Source: Echinometra lucunter
Lineage: Eukaryota > Echinodermata > Echinoidea > Camarodonta > Echinometridae
Assembly: GCA_029962745.1 (NCBI GenBank)
Contig: CM057156.1
Coordinates: forward strand, 2,502,114 to 2,566,113
Direction of reading: 5' to 3'
Length of the DNA stretch: 64,000 bases
Shown here: positions 36,984 through 49,019 of the stretch, one piece after another
Position numbering within the stretch: position 1 is the stretch's first letter
Layout of the letters: every line of letters starts with the position of its first letter
Position numbers and translations under genes: made by a program
The notes under the pieces: generated by a model
Told to the model about the DNA's origin: nothing
Database searches by the model: none
The model's input: the letters and a program-made list of their open reading frames with translations, nothing else

Positions 36984-37384
36984 GGGCAATTCCGCGTTGG
37001 AAAAAACAGTCACCTTACTTCACATTTATAGTAAAAACAATCACTTTGATAGCCCTGAATAGCCAAATCTTTTAATTAGAAAAAGCTGAAACAATAAAGA
37101 ATTCCACAATCTAAGTCTGTGTTGGTATAAAGTGCATGATTGATTTTAAAAGACAGGTTTGAAGTTTGAAATTGGCGCTTTCTTCTGGTAATTCCGTTAC
37201 CGAGGTGTTATACCACAATATCATGAATGTAAGAATAAAATTGTTGAAATGAAAGAGCTCATATGAAAGAATTGGCACATTTACAGAGTAGTTAAATGGT
37301 GAGAAGGGAGGCAGAGTACAAAAAGAGGCATAGAAAGTCTAAAAATGTTGGTAACGGAATTACACCCTTACCGTGGAATTGCCC
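36984..37384. mobile_element. MITE with GGGCAATTCC ends and TAGT target duplication
   Basis: The element begins GGGCAATTCCGCGTTGG and ends with the reverse complement CGTGGAATTGCCC. TAGT lies immediately outside on both sides (36980-36983 and 37385-37388). Inside, GTAATTCCGTTACC near 37187 and GGTAACGGAATTAC near 37350 form a further inverted pair. It is 401 bp with no coding capacity. Confidence 0.75.
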
Positions 37385-40306
37385 TAGTTTGTTTAAAGAA
37401 AGAGTAATACATCGACTTTGTTTTTGCTCTAGCTCTCTTCCACCTCTTTAGTCTTCTTTCTCACTCCGATTTCTGCCAGTAAGCATGGTAAGTGGCAAAT
37501 TTAATATTAAGTCTGTACATATATTCTATAACAAGTCTGTAGGCACGTCGTGTTCATACCACGAAACCTAGAATTCTACGAGATTAGTGGTGTTTTTTAT
37601 CAGAATTAAAGAATATGAACAACACGATTGTGCAGTGATTTTTCATTGGAAGACTAACGACGTGGTCCACGGGATGTCCAATCGATAGGAATATAATAGA
37701 ATACCAGGTAAAAAGTTCGTATGGACACCGTTCTTGCTCTAAATGGTAGGATATGTTTTTGCATGATGTTGCCAACTTGAAGGACTCTGTATATCTGCAT
37801 TAAACGGCTTTTTTAGCAGTACCTAGAAGAATCTAATTCAGGTGACAGTGCACAAGGGGGACTGGAACTTTCAAAGGAATCTTAATAGTTAATCACCTAA
37901 TTTCATCGCCGTATTCCAGAAGGATTACCGAGATAGACGCTGTCTTCAACAACAATGAACAATAAAACGTTTGATACTTTTATGCTAAACGACAGATTCA
38001 ACTCCCCCCCCCCCCCCGCACTCGATAAAAAGAATAAATAAAATCCCTGGCCAGATTTTCTATCCTAGAACTACACGCAAAAAGCCGTAGGGGGTTGTTT
38101 TTCGTAACAACGGATATTTCCTTGTAACCTGACTACTTTCTACCCACTTAGTAAAACGAGAAAGTATTCGAAGAGGGTTGGAAGAAAAACGGGAAGCTAT
38201 CGGAAAGTGATACACAAGGTAGATGGATAACTGACGAGGTCACGTGAGGACATCTAACATATCAAAGGGTTCTCGATTAGAACTGAAAGGAAAAATCAGG
38301 ATTGATGAAAAGGCCTAGATTTTGCGGTAATTATTTAGGCCACTAGCTTATCATGCTTACAGTAAAAGAATCCACTCAACATTCTCAAGGAAATGGTTGG
38401 GCTGGAGGGAGTGAAATGAAACTTTTTTTCTTGTTCTTTTTTTTTTGTACTTTGATACTGAATTGAAACTCCAGCTTGCTTATTCGGGTCAGGGTTATAA
38501 CTATAAAGCCTCAGTGATCTCGAGACTGGCGTGTGTCCCGAGACTTCGGGGCAAAGCGTCGTCCGAGATCACCGAGGCGCGAAAGTCTTTTTACCCTTCA
38601 ATATGCCATCTAATATTTGTAATGCTTGCTCTTTCCACAATTTTAAATCCAATCTGAAGGAATATCTCACATTGTCATAGGAATGTACTCAAGGGAATTT
38701 TTTTTTTACTCTCTCTCCCCCCCCCCCCCCTCTCTCTCTCTCTCTCTCTTGTTTTTCTCTCTCTTTTTCTCTCTGACATTTTGTCTAGGGATTGTGCGGT
38801 CTTGTGTCCCTTGCAAAATACATTGAATATGAAGTGTCAATGATGTTGTTTAGAACTCAAAATCATACCATATATGTTCAATGCAATTTTTTGATTTTTT
38901 TTAAATTACAATGTGTGTATTCTTCAAGCGTAATTTCCACATGACTATGTAATTATCATATTTGTATGTAACAGTTCCTTTCATTCGGACCCCATGGCAG
39001 AACAGTTGTATTTTTGTTAATACGACTGAAATGGGCTATCCGCCGTTTGTATCCAATATGTATAGATTTTATGTTATGCTATTTTGAACGGAAATTTAAA
39101 CAAACAAACAAAAAAAAAAACAAATAAAGCAGTCAGTACTTGTAGACTATATTCACATCAAAAGGAGATGTTTCTCTCAAACGCGTCCGTGTTTCAACCA
39201 GAATGTATCCAATGTCTCACAATCACAAGGGGGATTTATGTGCTGTTAACGTCTAAAACGAGGAAGGTTGTGATTTCCATAAACACGGATATAGTATTAG
39301 AGGATTCCAGAATGAGGCTTGATTAATAGGAAGCTCTTTCTGGGAAAATAAGGTTTGAAAGTTTTGTAAGTTTATTCATTTATTCCTACGTTTGCTTAAA
39401 CTCTTTGGTTGATTATCTTGTTTTTAAGCGGCAAACTTAATGAAAAATAACGATCACGTTGAACATGAAGGCATCAGTAAGTGTACTGGGCAACATCATG
39501 ACGGAAGGTTGGGACATCGTCAAATCTTTTTTGTCATTCATTATAGTTCACACATTTTGACTTGTTCTCCAAAAGCCCTTCAAGTAAATGTTGCAGATAC
39601 AGAAGAAAGTTGTTAGCAAAAGAGAGGATAAAAAGGGGAAAGGTGCAGGCATAGAGATGGAGGGAGAGAAAGAGAGAGGGGTTGGGGAGGGAAAGAAAGA
39701 GAGAGGTAGAATTAAAGGAACAATTAAAGGAAAGAAATAGACGGAGAGAGATTACTATGAATTCCTAAAAAGGACCTTTCTCGACATGTCCATTCTTTAA
39801 TTAGTGTAATACATACTAACGTTTCAACATTAAAAGCTTAGAGACATGTAACGCAACACTTGTTAGTTTCTTTGACTGAGGTATAATGTAAACCATTTGT
39901 CTTACAGAACTTCTGGAATGAGTGGAAAGGACGGGAAAATACAAAAACAGAATTAAGACTTATTTTTTTCAGAAGTACTAAGCCTGTAGGTTTCATGACA
40001 AAGACACAGTGATTTGCTGCGGCAGTTTTTATGATAACATATTAGCTTGATTTTACGAATCAATGGGTGAGGTTTATAAGTGCGGCCTTCGATTTTATTC
40101 AAATTGTGTTGTTGTTGTTGTTGTTTTTTTTTTTTGCACCGTGCCCATTAAGGTTGAGATTTTGTTCCCGAAAGTTAAACATGTTGAAAATTACACCTCC
40201 CCCTTCATTTCGAGATTACTGCTATTGTGCCTTTGGAGTGCTTCTATTTTGTTGTTGTTGCGGTTGTTGTTTTGTTTAGCTGTTTTTTTTTCGGGGGGGG
40301 GGATAG
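37385..40306. other. Non-coding stretch
   Basis: No gene recognised. It contains a C run near 38005-38017, a hairpin repeat at 38505-38587, CT/C tracts at 38708-38775 and purine-rich DNA around 39640-39720. Confidence 0.5.
38505..38587. repeat. Hairpin-forming repeat (GCCTCAGTGATCTCG arms)
   Basis: GCCTCAGTGATCTCGAGAC near 38507 pairs with GTCCGAGATCACCGAGGCGC near 38568, about 19 bp with few mismatches. The loop contains its own small inverted pair, TCCCGAGACTTCGGGG. Confidence 0.7.
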
Positions 40307-41375
40307 CAAGTTTCAAGTTTCAAGTTTCAAGTTTTATTGATTTTGAATCCATACATATTGGATTATTCTGAAATTTTTTTCACAAAATTCAACAAAAATT
40401 TTGCAAAATATAACAGAAAAGAACAAAGTATAACATGAATAGCAAAGTAAACCAGGATTTTCACAATAACAGAATATAACAAAATATAACAGAATATGAT
40501 AAATATATACTAGAATATGACAAAATATATCAGAGTAAAAAAACATTTTCAGTATATAATAAAACAGACAAACAAAACAAAACAAGAAGCAACCAAATCC
40601 AGCATAAGTGGCATATCCACTCTCTTTTCTAATCACGTACAGACCAAGGTTAGCGCCCCTGACAAAAAAAAAGAAAAAAAATCATCGCAGCGAGATCATA
40701 TACTTCTTGTAGGCACCCACTTCTAATTAATACCATGACAAACAAAGAAAAGGTGAAGAGAGAGAGAGTAACATACCAGATAAAAGTCCCTGACCTAATT
40801 TGAAATTACCTATGGCGGGTTCAGCGCCCCGGGAGCAAGCTGTTCATATTTATGATTTATTATTTTCTATTAGTTCCATTCGTTTATCGTACATACAGCT
40901 TATTGCAGGTATCATTATTGAGTTTATATCGCTTCCAGCGTTCCGCATCAGAAATTTAAATTTCTCGTCATTGTTTAAATATTGAAAATCAGGTAGTATA
41001 TTGTTAAGGTTAGAGTATAATTCTAATCTGATATCATTTAAGTGGGTACATGTGATCAGGACATGTATATCATCTTCACTGCCAGTTTTACAAAGGGGGC
41101 ATATTCTGTCAGTTAGAGCCATTTTTTTGTATCGACCTTCTTCAATCACGAGGTTACTATTGCTTCTTCTGATTTCGATATATTTAGCTGTCTGTGATTT
41201 GTCAATATCAAGTAACAAATAATTTTCCATTTTGTATTCTGATTTCAAGGTTTTATAAGTTTTTAATTTGGTAGAGTATTCAGTATTATTATCATATGTT
41301 AGATTTGCTTTCCAAGCTTTAATATACCTATCTCCTAGTTTGTTTAGTATGTGTCAGTATACTGCGAGGGCCGAG
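40307..41375 (-). pseudogene. 3' end of a LINE (C-terminal zinc knuckle, 3' UTR, heptamer tail), minus strand
   Basis: Reading down the minus strand from about 41350 gives AWKANLTYDNNTEYSTKLKT, YKMENYLLLDIDKSQTAKYI, IRRSNSNLVIEEGRYKK, then RICPLCKTGSEDDIHVLITC. The C-x2-C...H-x4-C arrangement just before the end is the C-terminal knuckle of many LINE proteins. The ORF ends at 40850, and a long AT-rich 3' UTR runs to four tandem TTCAAGT-type heptamers at 40307-40334, the presumed 3' tail. The 3' UTR shares AATCCAATATGTAT with the LINE at 49025-52190. The two belong to related families. Confidence 0.75.
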
Positions 41376-41913
41376 GTTCATCACTGTCCAGCCCCCACCT
41401 CAACCCCCTCCCCTATATTTCCGGTTGAATCCGCCAGTGCAATGATATGTCCAAGTCATTTCCAACCCGTTCCGGCTAAGACAAGTTCCATTCCAGCATG
41501 AGCATCCGATTAACTCGGCCGGGCTGCATGAGACATATTCGACAATGGGATTATGTGACGTATTTTCGACACGGTATCTGTAATTACAGCTTTCCTCATC
41601 AGGATTTTGTTGGAATTAACATGCGTTATGTGCAGATTTCTCGCCCTCTTTACCGAATGCCAACTCCTTTTCTTGAAAAATGCCCATAAGTTTGATTTGA
41701 AAGAACCATTTCCTATGTTTCTTAGTCAGGATATTTGGATAAGTATTCAGGAGGCAATGTCAGCAGGGGGGGGGGGGGGCATGTATCTCCTAAGAATTTA
41801 TAAATCTTGCGAGGAAAATTAACGGAAAATTTGACATAGAAGTATAATGAACATGTAACACGAATATTATGTAACATATGCTCAGTCCATTGGTTTAGAA
41901 ATACACTCTAAAT
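41376..41913. other. Non-coding stretch
   Basis: No gene recognised. A G run lies at 41767-41780, and AT-rich DNA follows. Confidence 0.5.
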
Positions 41914-42075
41914 CCCTTACATTAGGAATTAATCTAAAAAGATTGTGATTAGGGACGAATCCGAATTTAGATTAAACATCTTTGATTTAAATAGATTGCG
42001 CTTTCAATCAAATTTTGGATTCGTCCCTAATCACACTCTTTTAAGATTGATTTTTAATCTAAGGAATTTATAGTG
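41914..42075. mobile_element. TA-flanked MITE with ~60-bp inverted repeats
   Basis: The left end CACTCTAAATCCCTTACATT...TGATTAGGGACGAATCC is mirrored by the right end GGATTCGTCCCTAATCA...TTTATAGTG. TA occurs on both sides (41912-41913, 42076-42077). A CACT...AGTG element with a TA duplication fits a Tc1/mariner-type non-autonomous element, by inference. Confidence 0.8.
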
Positions 42076-42077
42076 TA

Positions 42078-42863
42078 GCCTGATGACGAGGTGAGGATTG
42101 CTCATATATTGGTAATTTGAAGCTAGGTTGGGGGGGGGGGTCGGTCCCGTCCCTCTCATGAAGAAAGACAGAATTAATAAAATGCAATCGAAAACAATCA
42201 CACCACTTTCATGATTCTCCAGAAGACAAAAGTCAGTAGAAGTAAATGCCACTGGCCTTCGAAATTTTAGGATCGCTTTTAGGTATCCGAGGTAAAAAAA
42301 AAAAAAAGTAAGTAAAACCCATACAAACAAAGAGTCAGGCACGGCTAAATGTTGCTGCATCTCATCCCTAATTTTGACATTATCAAAACCTACTGTCACG
42401 TCTCCTTACGCCGGAGGCATATTGAACCGGTTCCGCAGCATCTCCTAAATAACCCTTGTCAAACATGCAAGCAGTATCTGAGAGAAAAACTACCCACAAG
42501 GATTTGAAATGGAAAGCGAGCAGACCAAATCAGATTATTGTTGTCCTGATTCCTGTCTTTTCCCCCCGGTGGATACAAACAAGTCTTCCACAACCAGGAG
42601 GAGTGTGACTTTTATCTGACATCTGAACCGTTATAGATCTTACATCGATTTCAACGAGATGCTTTTCTTGTCAGTCTCATCCCGTCACAATCTAACGGTC
42701 CGTATAATCGTGTCGTGCTTACGTGACACATTTTCATACTTTCTTTTTTTTTTCTCCCTGCCCCTCCTCTCTTTGATCATCCTTTGCTCTTCCACATCCC
42801 CATCCGTCATCCCCCTTCCTCACCCCACCCCCTCTCCTTCACCGTGTCACTGTCCCCGTGTTC
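42078..42863. other. Non-coding stretch
   Basis: No gene recognised. G run at 42130-42139, A run at 42296-42306, pyrimidine-rich DNA at 42740-42850. Confidence 0.5.
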
Positions 42864-43063
42864 AGGGGCGTAGACAGCGGGGGGGGGGGGGGGGGGATGA
42901 CATGTACAATCATCCCCCCAGGTTTTAGGGAAGGGTGTTTGCTTACAATTGAACTGAATTAACATGTTTAGAAATGATAGGAACAGCAATAATGATAATA
43001 ATGATAATTATCATCATTATAACAACAACAATAACAACAGCAATAATGATAATGATAATAATG

Positions 43064-43114
<51 letters not shown>

Positions 43115-43412
43115 GTAATAATAATAATAAGAAAAATAATAATAATAATAATAATTATTAATGTATTATTATTGTTATGCTTAAATGATAATAATAAGAG
43201 TTATCATCATCATCATCGTTAATGTGACTGAAATGATGATTACTATCATAACTATATCGATCATTATTCTGATTTATATAGTTATTTACAGGGGCGTAGA
43301 CAGCGGGGGGGGGGGGATGACATGTACAATCATCCCCCCCCCCAGGTTTTAGGGAAGGATGTTTGCTTACAATTAAACTGAATTAACATGTTTAGAAATG
43401 ATAGGAACAGCA

Positions 43413-43493
<81 letters not shown>

Positions 43494-43687
43494 GAACATC
43501 AAGAACATCAAGAACATCATGTTGTGGATAAAGGAAATAATAATAATAATAATAATTAGTAATGTATTATTGTTGTTATGCTTGTGATAATAATAAGAGT
43601 TATCATCATCATCATCGTTAATGTGACTGAAATGATGATTACTATCATAACTATATCGATCATTATTCTGATTTATATAGTTATTTA
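42864..43687. repeat. Tandem duplication, two units of ~0.4 kb
   Basis: Unit 1 (42864-43289) and unit 2 (43290-43687) both start AGGGGCGTAGACAGCGGGGG. Both continue GATGACATGTACAATCATCC, TTTAGGGAAGG, TGTTTGCTTACAATT and an expanded AAT/GAT block, and end with GATCATTATTCTGATTTATA. They differ mainly in the lengths of the G/C run and of the AAT repeat. Confidence 0.85.
42988..43155. repeat. AAT/GAT/AAC triplet repeat in unit 1
   Basis: Mostly AAT units. The poly-Asn and poly-Ile ORFs are artefacts. The counterpart in unit 2 is at about 43414-43490. Confidence 0.9.
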
Positions 43688-43855
43688 TATTACTTTTGGG
43701 TAATTTCGGCGCCGTCACATTTTTTCTGAAGTGGTGTAACAAAATTATATTTTAAAAAATAGAGTGATGCAAATATGCAATAATTTGTGTCAGTCCATAT
43801 TCTATATTCGTTTGTCACGGTGCGTATATCTTCTATTTATGTCTGTGCATTCGGG

Positions 43856-44404
43856 CATTGGCGTAAATCCCAGGGGGATGGGGGATATATCCCCCTAACT
43901 TTTTTGAGAGGGGGGATGGCGCGTACAAATATCCCCCACTTTTTAAGGAAGAAATGATATTTGAATTAATCAGTTAGTAAAATTTTAATAATCTGTCAAT
44001 AACATCCATCATATTTTAGAATTTCTATTTGAAAATGCGATTGAAAACCAGAAAAGTGGTGATTTTTCGCTCGCTCGCTTCGCTCGCTCATCATATTTTA
44101 GAATTTCTATTTGAAAATGCGATTGAAAAAAAAAAGAAAAGTGGTTATTTTTGGCTCACTCGTTTTCGCTCGCTCATCATATTTTAGAATTTCTGTTTGA
44201 AAATGCAATTAAAAAACAGAAAATTGGTTATTTGTGGCTCGCTCGCTCGCAAAATAAAAATTAAAATGTGTGTAAGGGGGTCTGTGTGGGTGGATGAGGG
44301 CGTGTGTTTATACTTACCGGGGGGGGGGGGGTAAGTGTGAGTTCGACAGAAAAAAAAAATCGGCAAAAAAGTCGATCATCCCCCACTCTTCAAAGTGGAT
44401 TTAC
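43856..44404 (+). mobile_element. 549-bp TIR element with 9-bp flanking duplication
   Basis: GCGTAAATCC near the left end (43861) is the reverse complement of GGATTTACGC at the right end (44397-44406). GCATTCGGG lies on both sides (43847-43855 and 44405-44413), a good 9-bp target-site duplication. The body includes GGGGGATATATCCCCC-like palindromes and a ~84-bp unit repeated about three times. No ORF. A truncated relative lies at 33461-33660. Confidence 0.75.
44007..44259 (+). repeat. Three tandem ~84-bp units inside the TIR element
   Basis: CATCATATTTTAGAATTTCT starts at 44007 and 44089, and again with a one-base change near 44175. Each is followed by TTTGAAAATGC, A-rich DNA, GTGGT/TGGTTATTT and GCTCGCTCG-type DNA. 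Spacings are 82 and 86 bp. Confidence 0.85.
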
Positions 44405-44413
44405 GCATTCGGG

Positions 44414-45980
44414 TGTGGGTGTGTGTGAGTGTGTGTGTGTGTGTGTGTGAGTGTGTGTGTGTGAGTGGGTGCATGTGTATGTGCCTGTGTGTGTATCTGT
44501 ATACGAAATTGATCCTCGATTTCTCGTGAACGGCAAATCATCCTCCCAGGTGTAAGAACCTGTCTACGCCACTGCCTGTGTTGCCGATGGGTGATAGAGA
44601 AGAACCATGTTCTCTATCATTTTGATGAGATATCAGCCTTTATCTCAGCATGCTCAGTTTTAATATGAGAATGATATACAGTCAAAGTAGATTAACAAAA
44701 AAAAAAAAAAGCTAGAAGAAAATGAATATGTCTGTCCTTAGTTCTTACAAGAACACCGACAACAAGACGTTGATATACAAAACCATGTTTTCAAGAAACG
44801 AATAATCATAATTGAATATATATATCACCAGCTGTTATCATGGTTATACACCAATACTAATTTACTATTTCTTTCTTTTTTTCCCCTGTTATTTGGGCAC
44901 AATAGCAGTGTTCATTTCAGCTTATCAAAATTTATGAGCCATCTTCTTTTCAACTTTTGCAAACTTGCGACGCAAGTAATAAACGTACAGTTTTTGTTAC
45001 ATATATCGCCTGGATCTATTTCCAATTAGAAGAGAGAAAGGTCGGAAGGGAGTGTTTGTCATTTAGATATTGTATGGCTCATAAATTGGAACCAAACTTG
45101 TATTATTTGATATGAGTCTTATTTCTGTGCCACGCGTTTCATGATTTCCCCAAGGATTCAATTTTTGCAGAATACTGTCGAGTTATCTAATAACCGAGTG
45201 GATCTTCTTTCATATTGCTAATATACTTAGCCAATGTAGGAAGGGATGTTATACACATCAAGGGAGACAGTATTTCTTTCCGAGCTTGAAAGGAACGAAG
45301 CTGGTCGCCTAAATAGTCATAAAGTGGTGCACGTGATCAATAGAAAAGTTACTAATCATTGTAACACTAAAAAATCAACCGAGACGGATTATTGCAATCG
45401 CACATTATTTGGGGTGGAATCCTATAACGTGAATAATGCCAAATTCAGATCGACCTGCTATTTCGTAATCAAACCTACCTGACATTAGAGACAGGAGGAG
45501 GTTATCTTGGTGGGCGTGATGTAACGCTAGTCATTCTTGCCCTGGGATGGGAAACGTACCTCTTCGCATCAGAAATGTCATAGCATTATCAGCTGATGGA
45601 TTTCTACTCTAACCTCGAATGTATTGATTTAATGAATCTTCTTCAACCGCCTAAGGATTCGGGGGTGACATCCTGTCACCTCAATCAATTTTGATGTGTG
45701 CCTGTGTGCACATTGTCTAGTCACTATACATAACCGTTTCCTTTACCAATAGATGGATGTTCTCACCAAAAATTCCATTAGTGTGATAATTGGTGTCCCT
45801 ATTCAGAGTATGTCCGGTGTTAGATCTTTCTAAAATCATCTATGGACAAGTTTAGCAGTTTCACAAATGTCTGTGATAGGTCTTGCCCAATATTGGAAAG
45901 GATACTCCCTGCGGCAAGAAGTGTGTGACATTTCGTCTAGTACACGTGAATATTCTGTTACCCTTGGTATACTCGGTTTT
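44414..45980. other. Non-coding stretch beginning with a TG/GTGA repeat
   Basis: 44409-44500 is a (TG)n-rich tract with GTGAGTG interruptions. The remainder is AT-rich with no recognised gene. Confidence 0.5.
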
Positions 45981-46241
45981 CTATGGTGGCCCTGTAGTAC
46001 GCTCGACAACAGGTCGTGTGCGACGTGAATTTCGCGGCCAACTTTGCGTCCCAGTCGCGAAATTCGCGACCCGGCATGCGAAATTCATGACCCGGGATGC
46101 GAAATTCATGAACCGTGACGCGAAAATCATGACACGAAATTCATGACCCGGGACGCGAATTCGGACTGGGACGCAAAGTTGGCCGCGAAATTCACGTCGC
46201 GCAGGACCTGTCGTCGAGCGTATACTTCAGGGCCACCATAG
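45981..46241. mobile_element. Fold-back element with ~76-bp arms and a repeat-filled loop
   Basis: The left arm 45981-46056 (CTATGGTGGCCCTGTAGTAC...GCGTCCCAGTC) and right arm 46164-46241 (GACTGGGACGC...CAGGGCCACCATAG) are reverse complements with only a few differences. The ~107-bp loop consists of five or six ~20-bp units of the type GCGAAATTCATGACCCGGGAT. Flanks show only a short T run on both sides. No coding capacity. Confidence 0.85.
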
Positions 46242-46570
46242 TTTTCTTAGCCCCGTACTTATCTTAACCTCATACTATCGTTAACCCCGGAGTATTAATG
46301 TTGCTTTTCACGCGAAGATGTTTAGTCCCATACTATCTGCCTAACCCGTGGTGCTAACGGGTGCTAACACCGCAACTGCCGTGCTGACCCTCCTTTTTTG
46401 CCAGGGCCAGATAAATATTGTACTATCTTTGGGGTTAGCTCACTTTGGTAAAACTGAGTATGAACAGAAGGCGGGCTAAGCTTATTACCCCGGTAAATAG
46501 ATAATGGGGGGGGGATATAGCCCTACCTATTGCACGCGGTAAACATGGTTAAGCAAAAATCGCCAGTGTA

Positions 46571-46811
46571 AAGGACATTGTTGGTTCAATTGAAAGAGCG
46601 TCGGCCTCGTGAACGGGAAGTCGTGGGTTCGATCCTGGGCCGAGTCAGACCAAAGACTTACAAAAATGGGACCTTCTGCCTTCTAGCCAGGCGCTCGGCA
46701 TATAAGAATGTAGAAGGGTAATAATAACATATCTGTTATGCAGGGCCCGCTGGAAGAGCAGCTGACAAAGGCTGAAGTGGCTACCCTGGGTAAATAAGAC
46801 ATTATTATTAT
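46571..46811 (+). mobile_element. tRNA-derived SINE, copy 1
   Basis: The head TTGGTTCAATTGAAAGAGCG (A box) and GTCGTGGGTTCGATCC (B box) are followed by a body shared nearly base for base with 50576-50727: AAAGACTTACAAAAATGGGA, TTCTAGCCAGGCGCTCGGCA, GAAGTGGCT. The tail is a short ATT repeat. Family size about 240 bp. Confidence 0.85.
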
Positions 46812-49019
46812 ACAATGTATGCATCCTATGCTAACCTCACTTCCTATGCGCATGCAGTTTATCGTTTGCTATATCGCCTATATACATGTATGTACAATAA
46901 TTTTGGTAGGTTCTAAAAAAACTTATCATCAGATATCTTCGTTTTTAAGCTACTCATCAGAAAGATATAAACAAAAATAAGATGTTGAGGAGTTCGAACT
47001 ATTCTCCTCCAGTTGAATATTAAGCAAATCAAGGCGAAAAATGTTTTTATCAATATTCTGGAAAATATCTTCTTCTGAGGATGCAAAATTCCATGATTGT
47101 TCTCAGATTTTGGTGCAATAATAATTCAAATGGTGATATAATGGAAGTGATCAAGGGACATGAGTACCTCTTCACCAAGAGTATGATTTTAGTATAACAC
47201 TGTTAATTTGACCTTGCCATTGTAAAGTCCTTTAGTGTTCCTTCCCGGAAAACGGCGGCAATGCACTGTTATTTTTCACTACCTTTTGGGTTGTAAGCTG
47301 AGAAGTGTTTTATCACGACACCAACACCTTTCTTTTCTTAGAAAGAAACTTCAGAGGAAAGAGGTTTTCCGTCGTTTTAGCAAAGGGTTATTGTTTCCCA
47401 TAATTAGTATACTTCGTGTAATTTGAGCCTGTAAAGTAAAGTGAGCAACGCTGATTATACATGGTCTTCGGAAATTCGAACAGCGCAAGACAAAGTAAAC
47501 TCTCGATGCAAAGTTGAAGTGCGCTCATAGAAGTTGACGTCAATATCTAGGAAAGATGTGAAATAAACTTGATGAACGGTACTTCACCCAGCCTATGAAT
47601 GTGGCTTCAGTAAAAGCAAACAAGTTAAGGAATAAAAACAAAAAAAAAACTTTTGTTATGTCGGACAAGTCTAAAGAATAAGGAAGGTAATTTCTTAAAG
47701 AAAATCAGGAAGGGGGATTCTCTTAACGCGGTCATTTTTCGCTTTTATCTACGGAGAACACTCCCATTTATTTTGTATCCAGTTTATTAAACATGTCAAA
47801 AGTATCCCAAATTCTTCTCTTATCTGCTTATGGTGGAGCAGATAATTTCTTCTATAAGAGGGCAGGGTTTCATATGCAATAAAGAAAGCCGATTTCTGTG
47901 AAGCGTGAATCCCCTCATTTCCCGACGTCTACAAATGCATGTCATGAAAATGGTATCAAAGTACTCATTAGCGTATACCGGACTATGCATTTTCGTTTCC
48001 ATCACTCACTTCCAGAATGATCTCTGATCGTCGTTACAGCCGATTTGGATAAATCTGCTGATTTTTTTAGACGGTTTATGCAGTTATAAATCAGTCAAGC
48101 TTCCTTACAGAATCAAGCCGATCTTTTCTAGGCCATTGGATGTAATGCATATACTTCGATCCGTTGTCTACTGGAGTTATAGTCTCCTATAGGTCACTGT
48201 TAGTGTGACTGTAGTATTAGCCATGTTATCAGGGTGACAATTCTAGGTGAAACCTTTTATAATCAACATCCTGAGATGCTGACGCTTTTACAAACATCAT
48301 GAGGGAGCTCCAGGGTATCACTACATCTCAGAAGGCTTGATGAACACGTCAATACTCGGCCAAGACAAACCCAAATAATATTGTATTCAAAACAGCTATC
48401 GATAGCTGTTTACGCATTTTACTTAGACTCCGGAAGGTCCAAGCGAATGAATGATTGAGAAATCCGAGGAATTTAAGCATGGAGAGTCTTGCAAAGCTCA
48501 GACAAAATTCGGATCTTTTCCCTGGAGGATAGACTGAACAATATGGCATTTTCTAGGGCTATCCATCTCGTTTCAAATCCTCGTCTCACGGATATCTTAT
48601 CCACGAGATCGCGTGAGAGGTCAATCCATAAGAGGTGCCCTAACATGTCGAGTCGAAACATTGGCGAAGAAAAGAAAACGTTCTCCAACAAATGAGACAG
48701 GGATACTTTTTGTAGATAACATAGTTTCTTCCGTTATTAATCATGGGTCTTTTTAAACCTTCTACCTTTCTAATTTTGATAAAGGGTAGATTTATGCCTG
48801 ATTAGACCCCAGAGGAACATGAAGAACGTGGAAGGTTATATTTACTCAAACTGTAAACAAACCAACCACCAGAACTTGCCACAGAAACAAAACAGCTTTA
48901 CAGCAGCTTTTGTATCAGCCTTTAGAAAAACAAAGCTTAGTGGTGAGAGACATTTCATAAATATTAGTAACATCAAAATGACAATGACAATTATTGACAA
49001 TAAAAATGATTTATTTTCT
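46812..49019. other. Non-coding stretch
   Basis: No gene recognised and few repeats. The 22-bp palindrome at 48390-48411 is the only notable structure. Confidence 0.5.
48390..48411. repeat. 22-bp perfect palindrome
   Basis: AAACAGCTATC followed by its exact reverse complement GATAGCTGTTT. Confidence 0.9.

Noticed and set aside
41593..41608. CTGATGAGGAAAGC on the minus strand as a second hammerhead core
   Set aside because: There is no room for stem II between CTGATGA and GAAA, and no flanking helices were seen.
42964..43742. Poly-Asn, poly-Ile and poly-Tyr ORFs
   Set aside because: AAT repeat in the tandem duplication.
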